The notes under the pieces: model-generated
What the model was told of the DNA's origin: nothing
Seen by the model: the letters and a program-made list of their open reading frames with translations, nothing else
The model's database searches: none
Program-made: the position numbers and the translations under genes
Assembly: GCF_032918005.1 (NCBI RefSeq)
Contig: NZ_CP136628.1
Span: 620,001-684,000, forward strand
DNA from: Bradyrhizobium sp. NDS-1
GTDB lineage: Bacteria; Pseudomonadota; Alphaproteobacteria; Rhizobiales; Xanthobacteraceae
DNA: 64,000 bases
Direction of reading: 5' to 3'
Shown: piece by piece, positions 57,455 through 64,000 of the stretch
How the letters are laid out: the number at the start of each line of letters is the position of its first letter
Numbering within the stretch: position 1 is the first letter of the stretch

Positions 57455-58533
57455 GCACGCATCCATCCCGCCGCAGCTTTCTCAGATACGCAGCGGCGGG
57501 ATTTTCCACTCTCGCAGCCTCTCGCTTGGCGCAGGCGCAAGCCGTCGCCGAGCCGCCGCCGCGCGCGCTTCAGATCGAGAACGCCGTCACGGCGCCCGTC
57601 AGCATCGAGGTCAACGCGCGCGCCATTCCCAATTTCGAGCCGCGTGACCGCACGCGCTCGCGGTTCGGCTCGCTGGACTATCGCAGCGGCCTGGTGCTGA
57701 CCTCGCCATTTCGCGGCTTCGGCGGATTGTCCGGTATCCGGCTGGATGCCAGGGGCGAGCGCTTCCTCGCGGTCTCCGACCAGGGCGGCTGGTTCACCGG
57801 CCGCATCCGGTATTCCGGCCGCAACATGGCCGGCCTCGACGACGTCGAGGCTGCGCCGCTGCTGGGCGCGGAGGGGCGGCCGATCACGGAAAAGCGCCTG
57901 TGGTGGGATTCGGAAGCGATCACGCGCGACGGCAATGTCGTCTATGTCGGGCTCGAGCGCGTCAACCAGATCCTGCGCTATGATTTTTCCAAAGGCGGCA
58001 CGGCTGCGCGCGGCGAGGTGATGCCGGTGCCGGCGGGCGTGCGCAAGCTGCCCTCCAACAAGGGGCTGGAGGCGCTGGTCGTCGTGCCAAAGGGCAAAGA
58101 CCAGAACATGCCGCTCGCGGGCACCTTGATCGCCTTCTCCGAGCGCGGGCTGGACGCCGACGGCAATCTCACGGCGTTCCTGATCGGCGGGCCCACGCCC
58201 GGCCAGTTCAGCGTGCGCCGCATCGAGAAATACGACATCAGCGATGCGGTGCTGCTGGCTAGCGGCGAGCTCCTGATCCTCGAGCGCAAATTCTCCTGGT
58301 TCACCGGCGTCAACATCCGCATCCGCTCGATCCCGCTGAAGTCGATCACGCCGGGCGCGCTGGCCGACGGCCCCGTGCTGTTCCTCGCCGATCTCGGCCA
58401 CGAGATCGACAACATGGAAGGCATCGACGCCCACGTCACGCCGGACGGCGAAACCGTGCTGACGCTGATCTCCGACGACAATTTCTCGATGCTGCAGCGG
58501 ACCCTGCTGCTTCAGTTCACGCTGGCGGAGTAG
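57451..58533 (+). CDS. esterase-like phytase-family protein, Tat-exported
   Basis: A GTG start at 57451 (overlapping the cobT stop) gives 360 residues with a twin-arginine signal '[12 protein letters not shown]' (residues 6-17) and likely cleavage near 'AQAQAVAEP'. The mature part reads as an esterase-like activity of phytase domain ('[24 protein letters not shown]', '[21 protein letters not shown]', '[11 protein letters not shown]', '[26 protein letters not shown]'), a beta-propeller. Substrate is unknown. Co-transcription with cobST is seen in relatives but the link is unexplained. Confidence 0.88.
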   Translation: MSTHPSRRSFLRYAAAGFSTLAASRLAQAQAVAEPPPRALQIENAVTAPVSIEVNARAIPNFEPRDRTRSRFGSLDYRSGLVLTSPFRGFGGLSGIRLDARGERFLAVSDQGGWFTGRIRYSGRNMAGLDDVEAAPLLGAEGRPITEKRLWWDSEAITRDGNVVYVGLERVNQILRYDFSKGGTAARGEVMPVPAGVRKLPSNKGLEALVVVPKGKDQNMPLAGTLIAFSERGLDADGNLTAFLIGGPTPGQFSVRRIEKYDISDAVLLASGELLILERKFSWFTGVNIRIRSIPLKSITPGALADGPVLFLADLGHEIDNMEGIDAHVTPDGETVLTLISDDNFSMLQRTLLLQFTLAE

Positions 58534-58847
58534 CCACCACTGTCGTCCCGGGGCGCGACGACGTCGCCCCAATCTCTCCTGTCGTCCCTGCGCACGCGGG
58601 GACCCATACCGCGTGATCTATCGATCGTGAAAGGTCAGCGTAACGACTAATCTTCGCCAAACTCCTTCCTGTGGTCATGGGTCCCTGCGTTCGCAGGGAC
58701 GACAGCCGATGTGCCGCGCGATCCCCTGCCCATCCGGCGCGCAATGCATCCCACCGCTATCCCCCATTCCCGTTGCGCGCCTAGCAATCCGCGCATCCCT
58801 CACTACACTTCCGTCATTGCCCCTCTCATCCCCCCGGAACTCCCCGC
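58534..58847. other. intergenic region before the Old Yellow Enzyme gene
   Basis: These 314 bases hold copy 3 of the dispersed element (58580-58704). The 143 bp right of it contain the probable promoter of the oxidoreductase gene; no sites are recognised. Confidence 0.5.
58580..58704 (+). repeat. dispersed ~140-bp palindromic element, copy 3
   Basis: It begins TGTCGTCCCTGCGCACGCGG, then 'GGACCCATACCGCGTGATCTA', a variable middle with 'CTTCGCCAAACTCC', 'CTGTGGTCATGGGTCCC' and ends GGGACGACA. It is the shortest of the three copies (125 bp), in the same orientation as copy 1. Confidence 0.75.
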
Positions 58848-59960
58848 ATGTCCGTCCTGTTTTCCCCGATCAAGCTGCGCGGCCTGACGCTGTCGAACCG
58901 CCTCGTGGTGTCGCCGATGTGCCAGTATTCGGCCGACGACGGCGTCGCCACCGACTGGCACTTCACCCACATCAACAATCTCAGCCTGTCGGGCGCGGCG
59001 ATGTTCTGCATCGAGGCGACCCATGTCGAGGCGATCGGCCGCATCACGCCGGGCTGTCTCGGGCTCTACAGCGATGCGTGCGAGGCCGCGCTGAAGCCGA
59101 TCCTCAATTCGGTGCGCCGCTATTCCTCCACCGCGATCGCGATGCAACTGGCCCATGCCGGCCGCAAGGCTTCGAGCGCGCGGCCCTGGGACGGCGGCCA
59201 GCTGATCCCGGTCGAGCAGGGCGGCTGGCAGACGGTCGGCCCGTCGGCGGTGCCGCACAAGGAGGGCGAGGCCGCTCCGCTCGCGCTCGATGCCGCGGGC
59301 CTCAAGCGCATCCGCGAGGCCTTCGTCGACAGCGCCAGGCGCGCCGCGCGGCTCGGCATCGACGCCATCGAGGTCCATGGCGCACACGGCTATCTCCTCC
59401 ATCAATTTCTGTCGCCGATCTCCAACAAGCGCACCGACGAATATGGCGGCAGCCTCGAGAACCGCATGCGCTTCCCGCTCGAAGTGTTCGATGCCGTGCG
59501 CGCGGCTTTCCCGGATGACAGGCCCGTGGGCATGCGGGTGTCGTCGACCGACTGGGTCGAGGGCGGCTGGGATCTGGCGCAGACCATCGAATTCGCCAGG
59601 GCGCTCAAGGCGCGCGGCGTCGACTGGATCGATGCCTCCTCCGGCGGCGTCTCGCCGCTGCAGAAGATCCCGCTCGGCCCCGGCTATCAGGTGCAGTTCG
59701 CAGACGCGATCCGCCGCGAGACCGGCTTGCCCACCATCGCCGTCGGCCTCATCACCGAAGGCAAGCAGGCCGAGGAGATCGTCGCATCAGGGAAGGCCGA
59801 CATGGTCGCGCTCGCCCGCGGCATGCTCTACGACCCGCGCTGGGCCTGGCACGCCGCCGCCGAGCTCGGCGGCGAAGTCGAAGCCCCGCCGCAATATTGG
59901 CGCTCGCAGCCGTCCACGCAAAAGGCGCTGTTCGGCAAGACCACCTTCGGGGCGAGGTGA
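58848..59960 (+). CDS. NADH:flavin oxidoreductase, Old Yellow Enzyme family (YqjM/XenA type)
   Basis: The 370-residue protein is a TIM-barrel FMN enzyme with 'VSPMCQYSADDG' (Cys25, the redox-tuning cysteine of the YqjM/XenA class), 'QLAHAGRKA', the substrate-binding His pair in 'EVHGAHGYLLHQFLSP', and 'RTDEYGGSLENRMRF'. These enzymes reduce activated alkenes such as enones and nitro compounds. No regulator is adjacent. Confidence 0.94.
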   Translation: MSVLFSPIKLRGLTLSNRLVVSPMCQYSADDGVATDWHFTHINNLSLSGAAMFCIEATHVEAIGRITPGCLGLYSDACEAALKPILNSVRRYSSTAIAMQLAHAGRKASSARPWDGGQLIPVEQGGWQTVGPSAVPHKEGEAAPLALDAAGLKRIREAFVDSARRAARLGIDAIEVHGAHGYLLHQFLSPISNKRTDEYGGSLENRMRFPLEVFDAVRAAFPDDRPVGMRVSSTDWVEGGWDLAQTIEFARALKARGVDWIDASSGGVSPLQKIPLGPGYQVQFADAIRRETGLPTIAVGLITEGKQAEEIVASGKADMVALARGMLYDPRWAWHAAAELGGEVEAPPQYWRSQPSTQKALFGKTTFGAR

Positions 59961-60013
59961 GGGCGCCGCGTCGCTCGCACTGCGCGTATAGCGCGATGCG
60001 GGCGCCGCAAACT

Positions 60014-60103
60014 CCGTCATTGCGAGGAGCCCTTGCGACGCAGCAATCCAGAGTCCCTCCGCCGAGACATCCCTGGATTGCTTCGCTGCGCTCGCAATGA
60101 CGG
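60014..60103. repeat. palindromic repeat, REP-like
   Basis: CCGTCATTGCGAG at 60014 pairs with CTCGCAATGACGG ending at 60103, and inner arms CGCAGCAATCCAG / CTGGATTGCTTCG extend the stem. The sequence 'CATTGCGAGG...AGCAATCCAG' is a familiar intergenic repeat in Bradyrhizobium-like genomes. Confidence 0.7.
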
Positions 60104-60223
60104 TTTTGGCAGGTGTGCCCCATAGCCACCACTTCCCCCCTCCGCCTCCGTAAACGTCCCCAGCTTCCACCCTGCGCAAAACTGGCCTAACCTCTGTCTC
60201 CCCAATTCCTCACGAGGCCCGCC

Positions 60224-60631
60224 ATGCGTTTTGGTGCTCGCAAAACCGCTCACATCTTCGAGCGCGTCGGCCTTGCGATGGCGGGCGCGGCGTGCGGGCT
60301 GTTCGTCGGCGCTTATGTGGGATCGGCGATCCCGCAACTCACCACGCAGGGCTTCCTGCTGCTGATGATGCTGCTCGGCTTCGTCGGCTTCTATCTCGGC
60401 ATCGACACGCCGCAATTGCCGTTCGACGATGCGCACAGCCAGATCGACGCCGCCGAATTGATGAGCTCCGCCGGCACGCTCTGCGCCACGCTCACCGCCT
60501 TCATCTCCGTCCTCGTCATCGTGCTCCGGCTCGATCCGCATGTGAGCTGGACCTGGCTCGTCTTCTTCCTCTGGATCGCCGGCGTCACCATGCAGATCGT
60601 CGCGGGCGCGAAGGCCAGGATGCGGAAGTAG
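60224..60631 (+). CDS. conserved membrane protein of unknown function
   Basis: The 135-residue product has four hydrophobic segments (about 18-35, 42-58, 83-102, 110-127) and short polar loops, starting 'MRFGARKTAHIFERVGLAMAGAACGLFVGAYVG'. No domain is recognised. It stands between two repeats. Confidence 0.75.
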   Translation: MRFGARKTAHIFERVGLAMAGAACGLFVGAYVGSAIPQLTTQGFLLLMMLLGFVGFYLGIDTPQLPFDDAHSQIDAAELMSSAGTLCATLTAFISVLVIVLRLDPHVSWTWLVFFLWIAGVTMQIVAGAKARMRK

Positions 60632-60674
60632 GGACTGCGAGTGGTCCGGGAGATATCGCCGCGAGCACAGTGCG

Positions 60675-60831
60675 TTCCCTCCCCCCTTGCGGGGGAGGGC
60701 TAGGGAGAGGGGTAGCCACACGGCGTGCTCTATCGAACGAGGCGAGACTTTGTTGTCGCTTCTCGCTCATGACGAGCACCATTTGCTGGGCCACCCCTCT
60801 CCCCAACCCTCCCCCGCAAGGGGGGGAGGGA
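60675..60831. repeat. inverted repeat with ~43-bp arms
   Basis: The left arm 60675-60717 (TTCCCTCCCCCCTTGCGGGGG... to GGGGTAGCC) is nearly the reverse complement of 60789-60831. Each arm is also a hairpin by itself (CCCCCTTGCGGGGG). It lies after the membrane-protein gene and before the PilZ gene end and may end both transcripts. Confidence 0.6.
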
Positions 60832-60884
60832 GCCGGGTGGCGTGCGTGGCGCCACCTTTGCCGAGCAGCGAGAAAATCGCTCTC

Positions 60885-61130
60885 TCAGAATACCACGCCC
60901 ACCCGCGTGCCGCGCTTCCACGCGATGCGGCAGCGCTTCTTGGTGTTGACGTGCAACAGCTCGAAACGATCGGGGATGCTCACCTGGCCACCGAGATCGA
61001 CGCAGGCCCCGCCCGGCGAATAGTCGATCAGCGTGCAGTTGATGGCCGGGGCGCGCGCGTCGGTGATGATCTTGGCCTGGCGGGACACCAGCCCCGCCGG
61101 TTTCACGCGGGCATATTTGCGCGGATACAT
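60885..61130 (-). CDS. PilZ-domain protein (81 aa)
   Basis: The ATG at 61130 gives 81 residues, a single PilZ domain. The c-di-GMP-binding marks are present: R4-K-Y-A-R8 (RxxxR) and 'DYSPGGACVDL' (D/NxSxxG). A longer frame upstream is open but adds nothing of the family. It may be a stand-alone c-di-GMP receptor; the partner is unknown. Confidence 0.85.
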   Translation of the reverse strand: MYPRKYARVKPAGLVSRQAKIITDARAPAINCTLIDYSPGGACVDLGGQVSIPDRFELLHVNTKKRCRIAWKRGTRVGVVF

Positions 61131-61463
61131 TGGCACTCTCCTCCAATGCCGCAGGGACCGCGGCGGATGATCTGTCCCAATCATGGGCAGCAGATCATGC
61201 GATCCGGCTAAAGCGCGCCGAAGAATTTTAATGAAAAGTAGCGGCGAAGGAGAAAAGCGGCGGTAGCATGCCACCCTCCCCTGGAGGGGGAGGGTCGATT
61301 CACAGCGAGCGTAGCGAGATGTGAAGCGGGGTGGGGTGATCTCTCAGCACGGGCAGTGCGGCGGTGGAGAGACCGTCACCCCACCCCGTCTCACATTTCG
61401 CTGCGCTCAATGCGAGCCGACCCTCCCCCTCCAGGGGAGGGTAAGAGAGAGCGCGCTTCACCG
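61131..61463. other. intergenic region with a large inverted repeat
   Basis: No gene is supported. The stretch 61273-61442 is one inverted repeat, entered separately; 61131-61272 should contain the PilZ promoter (read leftward). Confidence 0.5.
61273..61442. repeat. large inverted repeat with ~67-bp imperfect arms
   Basis: The left arm (61273-61339) begins ACCCTCCCCTGGAGGGGGAG and ends GGGGTGGGGTGA; the right arm (61376-61442) begins TCACCCCACCCCG and ends CCTCCAGGGGAGGGT. They are reverse complements except for a few changes, around a 36-bp centre. It lies just downstream of the DUF2235 gene (stop at 61464, minus strand) and can act as a terminator. No transposase is present, so a miniature element is possible. 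Confidence 0.65.
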
Positions 61464-62795
61464 TCACCCCGTCACGATCTCCTCCGCCGCCAGCTCCACC
61501 CTAGGCGCCACCGGCATCGGCACCGTCACATACTCCTTCGGCATGTTCACCGGCCGGTAATCCGGCTCCACGGCCATCCGCTTCAACACGCTCTCATGCA
61601 CATGCGCGCCCTCGGGGATGACGCGCGGCTCGCAATCGGGGATGTAGAAGCCGAGAAACACCTTCCGCTCCGGCCACTCCTTGTACTTCGCGCTCTTCGG
61701 CAAAAACTCCAGCAGCCGCCAGCCCGCCGTCATCGAATTGTGCAGCATGCCCGTCTTGCCGGTGTAGGCCGGCTCGACATATTGAAACGGCGAGTTCTTG
61801 CGCTGGATGCCCCAGGCAAGCTGCTTGATGGTCGCCGGGTTGAAGTTCAGCCCCGCCTTCTCCGCCTCCGCGATCATCCAGAGCAGCGGATATTTGGAGT
61901 CTCCGCTCTCGGCTTCCGGATAGCCGCCGCCGACGTCGCTGTGCACGCCCGCGAACCACACCTGCAGGATGTCCTGCGGCACCTTCTTTTCATCGGGCAC
62001 ATAGCGGTTGCTCCAGAACTCCTGCGGCTGTTCGTACTTCTTCAGGCGGAACATGCAGCGCCGCTCGTCGATCGCGATCGCCTGCCGGAAGATCCTGACG
62101 CTCGGGTTGCGCAGCGTGAAGGCGAGCTCCTCCAGGCTCGGCCAGAACAGCCGGTCGGCGCGCGGCACGATCACGCTCGCCACCGTGTCCCACACGCCGA
62201 TGAAATGGATGGTCGGCCAGCGCGTCGAGGTGATCCGCGCGAACTGCGCTGCGAGGTCGAACGCATCCTTCGGCAGCGGCCCCTGCTCGTCGAAAGCGAC
62301 GTTCGCCGAGTCCTCGACGTCGTTGCCGCGCCCGGTGCCGGAATACTGCTTGTAGGCGACGAGGCCCGAGCCTGCGAGGTTCGCCTGCTCAGGCCTGATC
62401 AGCCCGATCTTGTGGATCAGCCCCGCCAGCACGCGCACCGTATAGGCCCCGCGCGAAAAACCGAACAGGTAGATGCGGTCGCCCGGCGCGTAATGCTGAA
62501 CCAGGAAGCAATAGGCCGAGAGCACGTTGTCGTCGAGCCCGTAACCGGTGGCGAGCCCCAGCACCAGGTTGATATTGGCTTTGAGCCGGTGCCACGTCGT
62601 CGGCTCCGTCACCGTGCCGACCCCGGGATCGTAAAACACCATCTGCCGCGGCTGCGTCTTGTCGGTCTTGCGCAGGCAGCGATACAGCTTCAGGACGTTG
62701 GAGATGTTCTCCGAGATCTCGTTGCCGGTGCCGTCACAGCAGATGACGAGGTTTTTGGGGGCGGGGTGGGGGGCGGGGTTGGCGGCGTGGTCCAT
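61464..62795 (-). CDS. DUF2235 alpha/beta-hydrolase (Tle1-like phospholipase fold)
   Basis: The 443-residue protein has the DUF2235 signature 'LVICCDGTGNEISENISNVLKLYRCLRKTDK', the nucleophile motif GFSRG with Ser114 ('IYLFGFSRGAYTVRVLAGLI'), 'FIGVWDTVAS' (Asp) and 'VWFAGVHSDVGGGYPE' (His). The family includes type VI secretion phospholipase effectors, but many members are housekeeping and no T6SS gene or VgrG is near. No signal peptide is visible. Confidence 0.9.
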   Translation of the reverse strand: MDHAANPAPHPAPKNLVICCDGTGNEISENISNVLKLYRCLRKTDKTQPRQMVFYDPGVGTVTEPTTWHRLKANINLVLGLATGYGLDDNVLSAYCFLVQHYAPGDRIYLFGFSRGAYTVRVLAGLIHKIGLIRPEQANLAGSGLVAYKQYSGTGRGNDVEDSANVAFDEQGPLPKDAFDLAAQFARITSTRWPTIHFIGVWDTVASVIVPRADRLFWPSLEELAFTLRNPSVRIFRQAIAIDERRCMFRLKKYEQPQEFWSNRYVPDEKKVPQDILQVWFAGVHSDVGGGYPEAESGDSKYPLLWMIAEAEKAGLNFNPATIKQLAWGIQRKNSPFQYVEPAYTGKTGMLHNSMTAGWRLLEFLPKSAKYKEWPERKVFLGFYIPDCEPRVIPEGAHVHESVLKRMAVEPDYRPVNMPKEYVTVPMPVAPRVELAAEEIVTG

Positions 62796-62916
62796 GGGAT
62801 GCGCCTCGGGGTGATGCTACCGGGGCGAGTATAGCGGAAAATGGTGAGAATAGGCAGAATGTAGACCAAACGAACGGGACACTCTAATTGCTGATCAAGC
62901 AAAACAGATGCTTAGA

Positions 62917-63990
62917 TTAGCCGTGATAGATAACCCCAATGATTGCGCGCGCGCTTGTAACAGTTCGAAATCCCTTTTGGGGCTTGCCAATCGAAAGGAC
63001 CTGAGATGAGCCAAGACCGCCGATGCTTTCGAATTGCCAAAGATGATTTAGTTCGGCCGGTAACGAGGCCCCAATGCGCTTAAAAATACTTGACCCATCG
63101 TCGAGAGCCAATGCTACGAGCGCATCTCTATGTTGCCCAAGTTCATTTAGCTCAATGAGCGCTCCTCCTAGTACCACTTGTTTTTCAAGTGCTAGCGGAA
63201 CAGCGCTGTCGTCGGAAACTCGAAAGGCTATCTCAACGCGCTTCAGAACGCCACTAGCGTCGACTTGAACTGCCTCATCCTGACCTTGTGAGGGCACCAA
63301 GTTATGATCGAAAACTATTCCAACTACTCGATGAATAGATACGTCGGCCTCAGGTAGAAAGATGGTCTTAGGAGATTTAGTGCGAGGATCTGGGACCTCT
63401 GCGGTGAGACCGATGACATTCGAACTTGCGCTGCGCACCAAGCGCCGCGCATACGTCGTCGTGCCGTGCCTAGCAATTACGAGCCGTCGGTCGGCGACAG
63501 GGGCTGGGATCGCCTCGACAATAGCTATCGAATTAGCGGGGGCAGCAAAGCCAAAATTGGAACGTCTCAGAAGGTATGCGGCTGTATTGTCGAAAATACT
63601 CGGGGAGAGATGCTCCGGAGCAGCCTGTGACTCGCCTGGCGGAGAGTGGTGGGTGAATGCCGCTAAGTCAGGGCAAACCAAAACGTTCACGCTGGGACTG
63701 GTCACCGGAGCAAGCGCTGGCGGAAACACCTTACCCTGAGCCTGGTTTGGGAGTGCGTCCCTGCGCCGCCAGCGATAGCATTCCTCGTACATGGCTTCGA
63801 CTATTTCAAGAAGCTCGCTTAGATCGCGAGCACATTGCGCAACTTCAGCGGCTCGGATCTCATGGCGCCGACCGTGATGCGACTTATTCATAAGAGCAGT
63901 GACAGGAGATCCATCAACAAGTGCCGGATGGTCGACAAAGCGCCTGAAGATGTGAGCGCTGAACATCCCCTGCGGAGCGGACTTTACCAA
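62917..63990 (-). CDS. uncharacterised protein with possible tandem LexA/S24-like domains, right end open
   Basis: The frame runs from the window edge (TTG at 63990; open beyond it) to 62917, at least 357 residues. Two segments resemble the LexA/S24 peptidase C-terminal fold. First: Ser144 in 'RRSNFGF', 'SIAIVEAIP', 'RRLVIARHGTTTYARRLVR', 'SIHRVVGIVFDH' with Arg182 where the catalytic Lys would be. Second: Ser262 in 'DDSAVPLALEK', 'ALIELNELG', 'DALVALALDDGSSIFKRIG' with Lys304 kept, and 'ARAIIGVIY'. The GC is visibly lower than its neighbours. The match is by eye only, and no DNA-binding domain is seen in the part present. Confidence 0.5.
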   Translation of the reverse strand: MVKSAPQGMFSAHIFRRFVDHPALVDGSPVTALMNKSHHGRRHEIRAAEVAQCARDLSELLEIVEAMYEECYRWRRRDALPNQAQGKVFPPALAPVTSPSVNVLVCPDLAAFTHHSPPGESQAAPEHLSPSIFDNTAAYLLRRSNFGFAAPANSIAIVEAIPAPVADRRLVIARHGTTTYARRLVRSASSNVIGLTAEVPDPRTKSPKTIFLPEADVSIHRVVGIVFDHNLVPSQGQDEAVQVDASGVLKRVEIAFRVSDDSAVPLALEKQVVLGGALIELNELGQHRDALVALALDDGSSIFKRIGASLPAELNHLWQFESIGGLGSSQVLSIGKPQKGFRTVTSARAIIGVIYHG

Positions 63991-64000
63991 TGGGCGGAGA

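Noticed and set aside
61464..63990. toxin-immunity pair of DUF2235 and its neighbour
   Set aside because: The neighbour is large, has no signal peptide or immunity-like feature, and 121 bp with differing GC separate the genes; the idea has no direct support.

Overview
The window reads as chromosome of a high-GC alphaproteobacterium, most likely Bradyrhizobium or a close relative in the Nitrobacteraceae. The reasons are the gene sets and their order: prmC-prfA-ptsP-lysC beside ubiG; a Nudix hydrolase, argJ, a parvulin and secA in a row; accA-xerD; aroK-aroB-CBS protein-bolA-J-domain protein; cobS-cobT. Short GC-rich palindromic repeats are scattered between the genes. No rRNA, tRNA, insertion sequence, prophage or CRISPR array was recognised. 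The assignment rests on reading the sequence only.

1-13.7 kb is mostly housekeeping: a partial DUF4167 gene, translation termination (prmC, prfA), the nitrogen PTS (ptsP), aspartate kinase (lysC), a PH-domain protein with ubiG, an EamA exporter, the chain grxC-nitrilase-DUF1178 joined by ATGA overlaps, a ComF-like protein, a macrodomain protein, an NDUFAF5/BioC-like methyltransferase and a MutT-type Nudix protein. 13.7-20.7 kb holds a TadE/G-like von Willebrand protein, argJ, a parvulin and secA. The secA upstream region has a good sigma-70-like promoter followed almost at once by a 39-codon open frame.

21-29.3 kb is a nitrogen scavenging locus: a MarR regulator divergent from an AmiC/UrtA-like binding protein with no visible signal peptide, then a six-gene operon of amidase plus a complete Liv/Urt-type ABC importer. 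29.3-37.9 kb has a LuxR-type regulator, an L,D-transpeptidase lipoprotein, accA, xerD, and an SDR reductase divergent from a TetR regulator. 37.9-42.5 kb is aroK, aroB, a CorC/HlyC-like protein, bolA and a J-domain protein.

42.5-54.2 kb looks like accessory DNA lying between the J-domain gene and cobS, which are often neighbours in related bacteria. It contains an HWE-type sensor kinase, two divergent citrate synthase paralogues (one fused to a DNA-binding HTH), a LysR regulator with an NAD(P)-binding protein and an NTF2-fold protein, an allophanate-hydrolase-like amidase facing a Crp/Fnr regulator and a taurine/nitrate-type ABC importer, and a DedA protein. 54.5-64 kb has cobS-cobT, a phytase-like esterase, an Old Yellow Enzyme, a small membrane protein, a PilZ protein, a DUF2235 hydrolase, and at the right edge a gene of visibly lower GC that may encode tandem LexA/S24-like domains.
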